Shown here: positions 18,679 to 25,956 of the stretch, one piece after another
Layout: every line of letters starts with the position of its first letter
Position numbering within the stretch: the first letter of the stretch is position 1
Translations under genes and position numbers: made by a program
Source: a virus
Strand: one strand, 5' to 3'
Length of the DNA: 33,191 nt
IMG/VR virus record: IMGVR_UViG_3300047455_000097
Location: 1 to 33,191 of that record
The notes under the pieces: generated by a model
What the model was told of the DNA's origin: nothing
The model's input: the letters and a program-made list of their open reading frames with translations, nothing else
The model's database searches: none

Positions 18679-21277
18679 AGACATAAACACCCGTCCGACT
18701 GATGGCATGGTTTCAGAGGCTAAGAAGGGATTAGCTTGGCGCAAAGAGCATGGTAGAGGTGGCACAGAAGTTGGTGTAGCCCGTGCTAGAGATATACAGA
18801 ACCGCAAAGAGTTGTCTTTCAGTACTGTTAAGAGAATGTATTCGTTTTTCTCTCGGCATGAAGTAGACAAAAAAGCCGAGGGGTTTAGCCCTGGAGAAGA
18901 GGGTTATCCTTCTGCTGGCAGAATAGCTTGGGCTTTGTGGGGTGGAGATGCTGGATTTTCGTGGTCACGAAGAATCGCTGGTCAGCTTGATGATGATAGA
19001 TCAATGGAACGAGCAGAAGTTAGTGGTGGTGTACGAAAGGCGTTAGAGAAAAAGGTAACTGATCACAATGAAAAGGTTGGTGATGCAGCAAGTAAGAGAA
19101 CCAGCCTACGAACTTTAGAAGCAGTATTTAGACGAGGTATTGGTGCATATAAAACTAATCCTCAGTCAGTAAGACCTACTGTAAAGTCTCCAGAGCAATG
19201 GGCATACGCGAGAGTAAATAGTTTTTTGTATGTTTTGCGTAATGGTAAATTTAGAAGCGGTAAGCACGATGTTGATCTCTTACCTAAAGAACATCCAATG
19301 TCGAGTAAGGATCGGGCAGTGGACGAACAAGTAGACCTTGAGGCGTTTATTATGAGTGAAGAAGTGGAAGCCAACGTCCATATTGCTGAAGACACTGGCG
19401 AAAGACATATTAAAAACATAGCAGAAACAGATGATTCTTATGTGGTTACTTATGCTAAGGTCGATGATGAAGAATCTGAACCCGAAGTAGAAGTAGAAGA
19501 AACAGACAGGTCATCTACTGTTGAAGTACAGCATAGAGCGATGGAGATGGATATGTCTCCAATCGATGAGGATAAGAGAACCGTAAGAATCGCCATATCT
19601 AGCGAAGAGCCGGTAGAGCGATCTTTTGGTAGCGAAATATTAGACCATGACTCAAAGGCAATTGATTTGTCTTTCCTGTCTAGTGGTCGAGCGCCTTTGC
19701 TTTTGGATCACGATCCAGAGAAGCAGATTGGCGTTGTAGAATCGGTAGAACTTGATGGGCAAGCGCGTAGACTGCGCGCTAAAGTTCGCTTTGGAAAAGG
19801 CGAGTTGGCTCGTGAGGCATTCTCTGATGTTGTTGATGGAATTAAGGCTAACATTTCTGTTGGCTACTCTATCGGCAAGATGGACCGGGATAGAAATGAC
19901 AAAAACACATATCGTGCAACGTCATGGAAACCCGTGGAAGCAAGTTTGGTGTCTATACCTGCCGATATGACAGTTGGCGTTGGACGGTCGAGCGAACCTT
20001 CAAACAAACCCGTAATCAAAACTTCATTTGTTGAGGAAAATACTATGTCAGAAGTTGATATTGAAGCGGTCAAGGCTGAAGCACAGCAAACCGCACAACG
20101 TAACGCCGCTCAGATTGTTGAGTTAGGCTCTCGTCACAACCAAGGTGAAATGGCTCGTAAGGCAATTGCTGAAGGCCGTAGCATCGAAGAGTTCCGTGGT
20201 GAGTTACTAGAAAACATTGGTTCACAGCGCGCCCTGGAAGATCAGGAAGTGGGAATGACCAATCAAGAAGTTAAGAAGTTTAGCCTGGCCCGTGCAGTAA
20301 ATGCTCTTGCTAACCCAACTGATCGCCGCGCTCAAGAAGCTGCTGCGTTTGAGTTTGAGTGTTCACGAGCTGCTGCTGACCAGTACGGAACAACTGCACA
20401 GGGCATTATGCTTCCTGCTGAAGTTCTGCGTACTTGGAAGCGTGACATGAACAGCGGTGATGACTCTGCTTTGTTCAGTGATGACTTCCGTGGCGGTGAC
20501 TTCATTGACGCACTTCGCAACCAGTCTTCTGTAATGCAAGCTGGCGCTCGTATGCTGGGCGGACTTAGCGGTGACGTTAAGATTCCTAAGAAAACTGCTG
20601 CTTCTACTGCTGCTTGGATTGGCACTGAAGGTGGTGACGCAACTGAAAGCGAAATGACTGTAGGTCAGGTGTCTTTGGCTCCTAAGACTCTCGGTGCATT
20701 CACTGACGTTACTCGCCAGCTTTTGATTCAGTCTAGCCTAGACGTTGAAGGTCTGATCCGTGATGACTTGAGCCGCGCTCTTGCTATCGCAATCGACAAA
20801 GCAGGTCTGGAAGGCACTGGTTCTTCTGGTCAGCCTACTGGTATCTTGAATCAGACTGGTGTTAACCAGGTAACTAACTTCGCGGCGGCTAACCCCACTT
20901 TTGCTGAAGTTGTTACTTTGGAGACTGCTGTTGCAGAAGACAACGCTCTTCAGGGCAACCTGTCTTACATCATGCCTGCTTCTATGTACGGCGCTCTGAA
21001 GACTACTGAGAAGGCCTCTGGAACTGCTCAGTTTGTTGTAGAGCCAGGCGGAAGCATCAACGGCTATCGTGGTATCGTTTCCAATCAGGCTACTGCCGGA
21101 AACCTTTACTTTGGTAACTTTGATGATCTGCTGATCGGTATGTTTGGTGGACTTGATCTTACTGTTGATCCATATACTATGTCTAAGAGCGGTACTATCC
21201 GCCTGGTTGCTTTGCAGTCAGTAGATATGGCTGTGCGTCACGCTGTAAGCTTCGCCTTCGGCAACGATGGTGCATAA
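18659..21277 (+). CDS. Protease-capsid polyprotein: two accessory domains, prohead protease and major capsid protein
   Basis: One uninterrupted frame of 872 residues joins four parts. Residues 1-108 are a domain with GLAWRKEHGRGGTEVGVARARD and AGRIAWALWGGDAG, seen in many phages. Residues about 126-217 fit DUF5824 (DHNEKVGDAASKRTSLR, ARVNSFLYVLRNGKF, DLLPKEHPMSSK). After an acidic linker comes an HK97-type prohead protease (about 300-455) with catalytic His351 in LLLDHD and Ser400 in ISVGYSI. From about 463 the HK97-fold major capsid protein follows. The start could also be the ATG at 18656; both overlap the portal. Maturation cleavage probably separates the parts. An internal start is listed separately. 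Confidence 0.85.
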   Translation: MPKYKGKDINTRPTDGMVSEAKKGLAWRKEHGRGGTEVGVARARDIQNRKELSFSTVKRMYSFFSRHEVDKKAEGFSPGEEGYPSAGRIAWALWGGDAGFSWSRRIAGQLDDDRSMERAEVSGGVRKALEKKVTDHNEKVGDAASKRTSLRTLEAVFRRGIGAYKTNPQSVRPTVKSPEQWAYARVNSFLYVLRNGKFRSGKHDVDLLPKEHPMSSKDRAVDEQVDLEAFIMSEEVEANVHIAEDTGERHIKNIAETDDSYVVTYAKVDDEESEPEVEVEETDRSSTVEVQHRAMEMDMSPIDEDKRTVRIAISSEEPVERSFGSEILDHDSKAIDLSFLSSGRAPLLLDHDPEKQIGVVESVELDGQARRLRAKVRFGKGELAREAFSDVVDGIKANISVGYSIGKMDRDRNDKNTYRATSWKPVEASLVSIPADMTVGVGRSSEPSNKPVIKTSFVEENTMSEVDIEAVKAEAQQTAQRNAAQIVELGSRHNQGEMARKAIAEGRSIEEFRGELLENIGSQRALEDQEVGMTNQEVKKFSLARAVNALANPTDRRAQEAAAFEFECSRAAADQYGTTAQGIMLPAEVLRTWKRDMNSGDDSALFSDDFRGGDFIDALRNQSSVMQAGARMLGGLSGDVKIPKKTAASTAAWIGTEGGDATESEMTVGQVSLAPKTLGAFTDVTRQLLIQSSLDVEGLIRDDLSRALAIAIDKAGLEGTGSSGQPTGILNQTGVNQVTNFAAANPTFAEVVTLETAVAEDNALQGNLSYIMPASMYGALKTTEKASGTAQFVVEPGGSINGYRGIVSNQATAGNLYFGNFDDLLIGMFGGLDLTVDPYTMSKSGTIRLVALQSVDMAVRHAVSFAFGNDGA
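20045..21277 (+). CDS. Major capsid protein, possible internal translation start
   Basis: The capsid part of the polyprotein begins MSEVDIEAVKAEAQQ at an in-frame ATG preceded by GAGGAAAA (20033-20040), a good ribosome site, so a 410-residue capsid precursor could be made alone, in addition to the long form. Its first 70 residues are helical and charged like an HK97 delta domain. The body has the E-loop and A-domain-like stretches of HK97 capsids (KKTAASTAAWIGTEGG, SLAPKTLGAFTDVTRQLL, GQPTGILNQ, SVDMAVRHAVSF). Independent initiation would supply the large excess of capsid subunits over protease that an HK97-type shell needs. Confidence 0.65.
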   Translation: MSEVDIEAVKAEAQQTAQRNAAQIVELGSRHNQGEMARKAIAEGRSIEEFRGELLENIGSQRALEDQEVGMTNQEVKKFSLARAVNALANPTDRRAQEAAAFEFECSRAAADQYGTTAQGIMLPAEVLRTWKRDMNSGDDSALFSDDFRGGDFIDALRNQSSVMQAGARMLGGLSGDVKIPKKTAASTAAWIGTEGGDATESEMTVGQVSLAPKTLGAFTDVTRQLLIQSSLDVEGLIRDDLSRALAIAIDKAGLEGTGSSGQPTGILNQTGVNQVTNFAAANPTFAEVVTLETAVAEDNALQGNLSYIMPASMYGALKTTEKASGTAQFVVEPGGSINGYRGIVSNQATAGNLYFGNFDDLLIGMFGGLDLTVDPYTMSKSGTIRLVALQSVDMAVRHAVSFAFGNDGA

Positions 21278-21290
21278 GCAGTAATTAGTC

Positions 21291-21315
21291 GGGGGGTTTC
21301 GGCCCCCCTTCTTTA
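21291..21315 (+). terminator. GC hairpin after the capsid gene
   Basis: GGGGGG (21291-21296), loop TTTCGG, CCCCCC (21303-21308), then TTCTTTACT. The T-tract is interrupted, so it may act as a partial terminator or an mRNA-stabilising hairpin that lowers expression of the genes downstream. Confidence 0.6.
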
Positions 21316-21358
21316 CTCAAGCTGATTCCAGTAGTCGGCTTAATTAAAGGAGAAGATT

Positions 21359-21565
21359 ATGAAGTATGAAGTTATAAAAGGCTGTGTCATTAACGGTAGA
21401 GGGTGTAAGGCTGGAGATGTCATTGAATTAGATGACGCAAGCACTGTTAATTCGTTGATGGGTATATCTAGAATCATTCCATACACTGAGCCAGAAGTTG
21501 TCGTTGATCGTAGTGTTGGTCTTAACGATGATGAGCCTAAGAAGAGAGGCAAGAAGAAAGCCTGA
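21359..21565 (+). CDS. Small head/tail-connector-region protein, 68 aa
   Basis: A 68-residue protein with a small beta-rich body (YEVIKGCVINGRGCKAGDVIELDD) and a basic tail (KKRGKKKA). The body resembles tiny phage proteins that follow the capsid gene, sometimes called head fibre or decoration proteins; function is not established. AAAGGAGAAG precedes the ATG, and the stop overlaps the next start (TGATG). Confidence 0.65.
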   Translation: MKYEVIKGCVINGRGCKAGDVIELDDASTVNSLMGISRIIPYTEPEVVVDRSVGLNDDEPKKRGKKKA

Positions 21566-21867
21566 TGGTAGAGCGCGCTGATGACAGATTACTTATGCTT
21601 TCTGATTTTGGTGAGCAGGTAACGTATAACCCGGTTAATGGTGGCTGTAAAAAAGTTATGGCCATTTTTGATCAGGTTTATGAGTCTGTCGAAGTCGGCG
21701 GATCTGTGCCATTTGCTTTAAGTCAGCCTCGATTAACTTTGAGGACATCAGATGTCTCAGGTGTAGCGGAAGGCGATAGTTTTCTTATTAGGTCGTTCAC
21801 ATACAAAGTCACAATTGTGATGGCAGATGGGACCGGGATAACTGAACTGGCTCTAGAGGCGCAATAA
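21565..21867 (+). CDS. Head-tail joining protein, lambda FII-like
   Basis: Predicted 100-residue attachment protein at the head-tail interface. It has the compact beta layout of the FII family: SDFGEQVTYNPVNGGCKKVMAIFD, EVGGSVPFALSQPRLTLRTSDV, EGDSFLIRSFTYKVT. Its position directly before the U-like gene follows lambda order. The starts and stops of neighbouring genes overlap by one base. Confidence 0.75.
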   Translation: MVERADDRLLMLSDFGEQVTYNPVNGGCKKVMAIFDQVYESVEVGGSVPFALSQPRLTLRTSDVSGVAEGDSFLIRSFTYKVTIVMADGTGITELALEAQ

Positions 21868-22310
21868 TGGCTCATGTAAGAAAGCTAATTAGAGATAACG
21901 TGAAGACGGCTCTTACAGGTCTTACGACTACTGGTAGCAGGGTTTATCAGAGTAGGGTTTACCCGTTAGCGGCTGCAAAACTACCTGGGCTGCTTATTTA
22001 TAGCAAGGATGAGGCAACCGAGTATCAGACTATTGGTCTTCCCAGGTTGCAGCTTAGAACGGTGTCTTTCACCGTAGAGGCATACGTTAAAGGCGTGTCT
22101 GCTTATGACGATACACTTGATCAGATATGCTTAGAAGTAGAAGAGTCTTTATATACAAACTCATCACTGGGAGGCTATGCGTCAGACGTTATGGTCACTA
22201 GTTTTGAAGCAGATTTTAATGGTGATGGTGATCAGCCGGTAAGCCGTGCAACCCTTACTATTGAAGTACAGTATCAGACATTAGAGAATGATCTTGAGGC
22301 TGTTGTTTAG
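21867..22310 (+). CDS. Tail terminator, lambda gpU-like
   Basis: Predicted 147-residue tail-terminator protein that caps the growing tail tube. It begins AHVRKLIRDNVKTALTGL and contains RVYQSRVYPLAAAKLPGLLIY, which match the gpU pattern, then FTVEAYVKGVSAYDDTLDQICLEVEESL and a closing set of strands. It overlaps the FII-like gene by one base. No gpZ-like gene lies between the FII-like and U-like genes, unlike lambda; a candidate is at 10138-10776. Confidence 0.8.
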   Translation: MAHVRKLIRDNVKTALTGLTTTGSRVYQSRVYPLAAAKLPGLLIYSKDEATEYQTIGLPRLQLRTVSFTVEAYVKGVSAYDDTLDQICLEVEESLYTNSSLGGYASDVMVTSFEADFNGDGDQPVSRATLTIEVQYQTLENDLEAVV

Positions 22311-22365
22311 TGGCGATTTTCGCTGACGTTAATTAACGCGCTATGGCGCTTAGAGGTATTTAAAA

Positions 22366-22758
22366 ATGGCAACATATGTTGGTAAGAACGGCGCGGTATA
22401 CAATGGTACAAATGCTGTCGCTGAAATCAAAGATTGGTCTTTGGAGACTACTTCAGAAGTAGTTGCAGACACCGTAATGGGTGACTCATGGGTAAGCAAT
22501 AAGCCTACTCTGAAATCATGGACTTCTTCATTCAATGCTATCTGGGATGATGCTGACGCTAATGGTCAGTTAACTCTTGTAGAAGGCGCTGAACTGACAA
22601 TTAATCTGTATCCTACTGGTAATACTTCTGGTGAAGTTGAGTGGTCTGGAGCCTGTATCGTTACATCTGTTAGCAAAAGCGCAGCAGTTGACGGTCTGGT
22701 CGAAGCATCATTCTCTGTTACTGGTAATGGCGCGTTAACTACCGGCACTGTTGATTAA
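22366..22758 (+). CDS. Major tail tube protein
   Basis: Predicted 130-residue tail tube subunit. The beta-rich sequence (KNGAVYNGTNAVAEIKDWSLE, VVADTVMGDSWVSNKPTLKSW, ELTINLYPTGNTSGEVEWSG, VEASFSVTGNGAL) is characteristic of tail tube proteins of siphoviruses. It precedes the chaperone pair and tape measure, as expected. GAGG lies upstream of the ATG; a GCGC hairpin-like sequence in the 55-bp gap before it may tune its level. Confidence 0.88.
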   Translation: MATYVGKNGAVYNGTNAVAEIKDWSLETTSEVVADTVMGDSWVSNKPTLKSWTSSFNAIWDDADANGQLTLVEGAELTINLYPTGNTSGEVEWSGACIVTSVSKSAAVDGLVEASFSVTGNGALTTGTVD

Positions 22759-23084
22759 TGGGTAAGTTAATCGAAAGCGCGATAGCGCACTTTAGCAAAA
22801 AAGAGATAAGAGAATTACGAGTAGATGAGTGGGAAACCACTCTCTATTCAAAGAATCTATCTTTGGAAGATAAGGCAAAGTGGATGACCAGGGCGGATGG
22901 CGATAGTTCTGATTACTTGGTCTACGCCGTCATCTTTGGGGTCACTGATTCTGAGGGTGAAGCCGTATTTGACATAGGCGATAAGCACAAGCTTAAAACC
23001 AAGGTTGATCCTGAAATCTTATCTAAAATTGCTAACTTTGTATTAGGCATTTCTGAGCAAGAAGAGGACGTTGAGGGAAACTAA
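22758..23084 (+). CDS. Tail assembly chaperone, unshifted form (gpG-like)
   Basis: Predicted 108-residue chaperone. It is helical and charged (KKEIRELRVDEWETTLYSKNLSLEDKAKW) and ends EEDVEGN at a slippery heptamer, exactly where a lambda-type frameshift would occur. Its start overlaps the tail tube stop by one base. In lambda-like phages gpG and the longer gpGT coat the tape measure and bring tube subunits to it; the same is inferred here from position and the frameshift site. Confidence 0.85.
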   Translation: MGKLIESAIAHFSKKEIRELRVDEWETTLYSKNLSLEDKAKWMTRADGDSSDYLVYAVIFGVTDSEGEAVFDIGDKHKLKTKVDPEILSKIANFVLGISEQEEDVEGN

Positions 23085-23248
23085 TAAATGATCAAGGTGA
23101 TACGACAGAATTGTACTGGATGTACTTTCTTGCGGAGCATCTTGGTCAACCCCTCTCGACAATATTAGAAATGACCGCTTCTGAGTTTCAGCATTGGCTG
23201 GCCTACCTAAAGATTAAACAGGATAAGCAAGATGGCAGCAAAAAATAA
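22758..23248 (+). CDS. Tail assembly chaperone, -1 frameshift product (gpGT-like)
   Basis: Reading slips back one base at 23075-23081 and continues from 23081 to the TAA at 23246-23248, adding 55 residues to the 108 of the unshifted form (163 in total). The added part (LINDQGDTTELYWMYFLAEH, then LGQPLSTILEMTASEFQHWL) has the helical pattern of T-type extensions and no start codon of its own near its beginning, so frameshifting is the simplest way to express it. It overlaps the tape measure start by 17 bases. Confidence 0.88.
23075..23081 (+). promoter_or_regulatory. Programmed -1 ribosomal frameshift site G GGA AAC
   Basis: The heptamer lies in the correct phase (GAG GGA AAC TAA) immediately before the zero-frame stop and fits the X XXY YYZ rule; lambda uses G GGA AAG at the same point. 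A downstream stimulatory structure was not evident by eye. Confidence 0.9.
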
Positions 23249-24827
23249 AGTCATAATTGAAGTCGATGCTAAAGACTCTACGGCTCCTACACTCAGAAAT
23301 TTAAATAATAATCTGAAGAAAACTGCTGAACACGGCAAAAAGGTCGATAAGCAGTTTCGGATGATTCGTGGCGGAATGGGACAAATGGGTCATCAGGTCC
23401 AGGATGTCGCGGTGATGTTACAGAGCGGTCAAAACCCGCTTATCATTTTAGGGCAGCAGGGTTCCCAGGTTGCCTCTTTGTTTGGTCCTCAAGGTGCGAT
23501 TGTCGGTGCATTCCTGGCTGTTGGTGCGGCTATCGGAACAAGTATGCTCCCTGCATTCTTTAAGGCATCTGAAGCACTTAAATCTATAGAAGACCGTATA
23601 GAAGGTTTAGTTGATGAGTTTGATGAATTAAATCCTGTACTCCAAAATATTGCGTTGAAAAATGCTGCTGTTTTGATGGACGATTACAAAGAACAAGTAC
23701 AAGAAGCGGAAGAAGAAATTGCAAAGCATCGAGCAACCTTGGCGATGTTTAATACCACTGCGGAAAAGGCGGCGGCGCGAACAAAAGATATAAATAAAAA
23801 AATAGAAGAGCAGCAAGATATAATTGATGTTGCTAAACAAAACATGGAAGACCTCGCCAAGAAGGTCGATGGAACAACAGACGCAACAGAAAAGCTTATT
23901 GAGTCGCTTACTGCTGAAGCGGCGGCACTAGGAAAAACAGAGGCGCAAGTAACAAGGCTGTCTCAGGCATATATCAACGCAACTCCTGCTAACCAGGCAA
24001 TTATAGATCAGCAGTTAGAAAAAATTGCTCATTACGATGAAATTGTAGCTGGCATAGAAGCAGAGCAAGAAGCACTTGATAAAGCCGCCAAAGAAACCGA
24101 CAAGAGAAATAAGGATTTTGAAAAAGGGGAAGAAAGACTTAGCGCCTTTTTCTTTAAAGAGAATGCAAGGAAAGAAAAGGCGGATATCAAGAGAATCGAA
24201 GACGAAAAAGAAAGAGAGTTAGATTTACACTATTTTATTTTAGACCTAGAGCAAAAGAAGGCAGACAGAAAAGCTGCGTTAGATATGACCATTCTTAACC
24301 AGGCGAGTAGCGTTGCTGGAAGCATGGCTGACATGATCGCTCAAGCTAAAGGAAAAGAGTCTGCCGCATATAAAGCGGCCTTTGCGGTTCAGCAGGGACT
24401 TGCTATTGCAAGTACGATAGTAAGCACAGAGACAGCGGCGGCGGCGGCACTTGCTCCACCACCTATAGGTCTTGGTCCAGTCGCTGGTCTTCCGTATTCT
24501 GGGGTAATTAGGGCTTTAGGTTATGCGTCAGCAGGAATTATTGCCGGTCAGACATTGGCCTCATTTGAAGGCGGCGGTTTAACTGGCTCTGGTGTTCGTT
24601 CGGGAGGCATGGACGGCAAGGGTGGTCGATTGGCTATGGTTCACCCGAATGAAAAGATCACTGATCTGCACAAGGGCCAGGGAGAGTCTAAAGTGGTAAA
24701 TGTAAACTTTACTATACAGGCTAATGACACCGCAGGATTTGATAGACTGCTCAACTCTCGCAGAGGCCAGATTGTTAACATCATTAACCAGGCAGTCAAT
24801 GATCGAGGGAGGCCATCAGTCGCATGA
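23232..24827 (+). CDS. Tape measure protein (gpH-like)
   Basis: Predicted 531-residue tail length determinant. It starts MAAKNKVIIEVDAKDSTAPTL and has hydrophobic stretches near 60-110 (including LFGPQGAIVGAFLAVGAAIG), a long coiled-coil-rich centre (about 140-350: EQVQEAEEEIAKHRATLAMF, IKRIEDEKERELDLHYFILD), a second hydrophobic region near 390-450, and a Gly-rich end. Position after the chaperones confirms the role. At about 0.15 nm per residue this suggests a tail near 80 nm, much shorter than lambda. Confidence 0.9.
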   Translation: MAAKNKVIIEVDAKDSTAPTLRNLNNNLKKTAEHGKKVDKQFRMIRGGMGQMGHQVQDVAVMLQSGQNPLIILGQQGSQVASLFGPQGAIVGAFLAVGAAIGTSMLPAFFKASEALKSIEDRIEGLVDEFDELNPVLQNIALKNAAVLMDDYKEQVQEAEEEIAKHRATLAMFNTTAEKAAARTKDINKKIEEQQDIIDVAKQNMEDLAKKVDGTTDATEKLIESLTAEAAALGKTEAQVTRLSQAYINATPANQAIIDQQLEKIAHYDEIVAGIEAEQEALDKAAKETDKRNKDFEKGEERLSAFFFKENARKEKADIKRIEDEKERELDLHYFILDLEQKKADRKAALDMTILNQASSVAGSMADMIAQAKGKESAAYKAAFAVQQGLAIASTIVSTETAAAAALAPPPIGLGPVAGLPYSGVIRALGYASAGIIAGQTLASFEGGGLTGSGVRSGGMDGKGGRLAMVHPNEKITDLHKGQGESKVVNVNFTIQANDTAGFDRLLNSRRGQIVNIINQAVNDRGRPSVA

Positions 24828-25402
24828 GTGGAACATACCCAGCAGACCCAGTATTTAACGGCGTAAACTTTAACAGCGTTCACTACAACCTTTCCAGCAC
24901 GAGCGTGTCTGGGCGTACTCAGGTTAGGAATATTGGCGGGCAACGCTTTGAGTTTTCTGCAACGTATCCCGCGCTTACTAGGACTCAGTTCGCGCCTGTT
25001 ATGGCCTTTATTATGGCTCAGAGAGGAATGGCTGAGACCTTTACTATCGTACTTCCTGAGATCAGCACTAAGTCAGGTAACGCATCTGGGACAGTTCAGA
25101 CGGTAGGGGCAGATGTTATAGGCGAGACCTCAATTGCTATAGATGGGCTTTCTGGGACGTTAAAGGCTGGAGATGTGATCAAGTTTGCTAATCATACGAA
25201 GGTTTATATGATTGTCTCAGACTTAACTGGACCAGGCACTCTTAGCATACAGCCTGGTCTTAGGCAGGCTACAGCAAACGACACTGCGATTACTTACGAT
25301 AACGTACCGTTTTTGGTACGGTTAAACAATGATGTGCAAGAATATGACCTGGGATTGTCTTCTCTGGTAAACTACGAAGTAGATTTCATTGAGGCAATAT
25401 AA
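24824..25402 (+). CDS. Minor tail protein, probable distal tail component
   Basis: Predicted 192-residue protein immediately after the tape measure, overlapping it by four bases. It is beta-rich (SVSGRTQVRNIGGQRFEFSA, FTIVLPEISTKSGNASG, KVYMIVSDLTGPGTLSIQPG, LSSLVNYEVDFIEAI) and of the size of distal-tail or gpM-like proteins that begin the baseplate in siphoviruses. A central Gly-rich stretch contains a hydrophobic beta pair (LSGTLKAGDVIKFANHTKVY). The exact family is not certain. Confidence 0.65.
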   Translation: MSGTYPADPVFNGVNFNSVHYNLSSTSVSGRTQVRNIGGQRFEFSATYPALTRTQFAPVMAFIMAQRGMAETFTIVLPEISTKSGNASGTVQTVGADVIGETSIAIDGLSGTLKAGDVIKFANHTKVYMIVSDLTGPGTLSIQPGLRQATANDTAITYDNVPFLVRLNNDVQEYDLGLSSLVNYEVDFIEAI

Positions 25403-25956
25403 TGACAAGAGGCATAGACGCATCGACTATTGCGGAACTTGCAAAGGATGACTTTAACCTAGCAACTTTAATTAAGTTAGAGTTTAGCACCGCTTTGTAT
25501 CTTACGGATTGGGACAGAAATATTTCTGCTCTATCTGCAACTTGGACTAGTAGTTCGCACTTTCTGTCGGCAGGTGATGCCACCGAAACATCAGAACTTA
25601 GGGTCAACACAATAGACATTACTTTATCTGGCGTTGAGCAATCCTACGTTAGTTTGTTCCTTTCTCAAGATTACATAGATCGGCCAGTCAAGATTTATCG
25701 GGCAGTGTTAGATGATTCTGACGCGGTGATTGGTCAGCCTATACTGGTATTTGATGGGTTGATGACAGGCTATTCTATCGAGGACACAGAAACAACAAGT
25801 GATGTGACGATCAATTGCGCTTCTCACTGGAAGGACTTTGAGAAAGAGAACGGTCGGAAGACAAACGACAACTCACAGAAGATACACTTTCCCAATGATG
25901 ACGGGTTTGAGTTTGCCGCTAAGACAGTTAAAGATTTGAGATGGGGGCGTAAGTAA
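25402..25956 (+). CDS. Tail hub-like minor tail protein (DUF2163-like)
   Basis: Predicted 184-residue protein with the layout of DUF2163/gpL-like hub proteins: LATLIKLEFSTALYLTDWD, ELRVNTIDITLSGVEQSYVSL, IDRPVKIYRAVLDDSDAVIG, PILVFDGLMTGYSIEDTE, then a short end (NDNSQKIHFPNDDGFEFAAK, TVKDLRWGRK). Its one-base overlaps with both neighbours place it in the coupled tail-tip series ahead of the gpJ-like protein. I did not find the Cys-rich cluster of lambda gpL, so iron-sulphur binding is not expected. Confidence 0.65.
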   Translation: MTRGIDASTIAELAKDDFNLATLIKLEFSTALYLTDWDRNISALSATWTSSSHFLSAGDATETSELRVNTIDITLSGVEQSYVSLFLSQDYIDRPVKIYRAVLDDSDAVIGQPILVFDGLMTGYSIEDTETTSDVTINCASHWKDFEKENGRKTNDNSQKIHFPNDDGFEFAAKTVKDLRWGRK

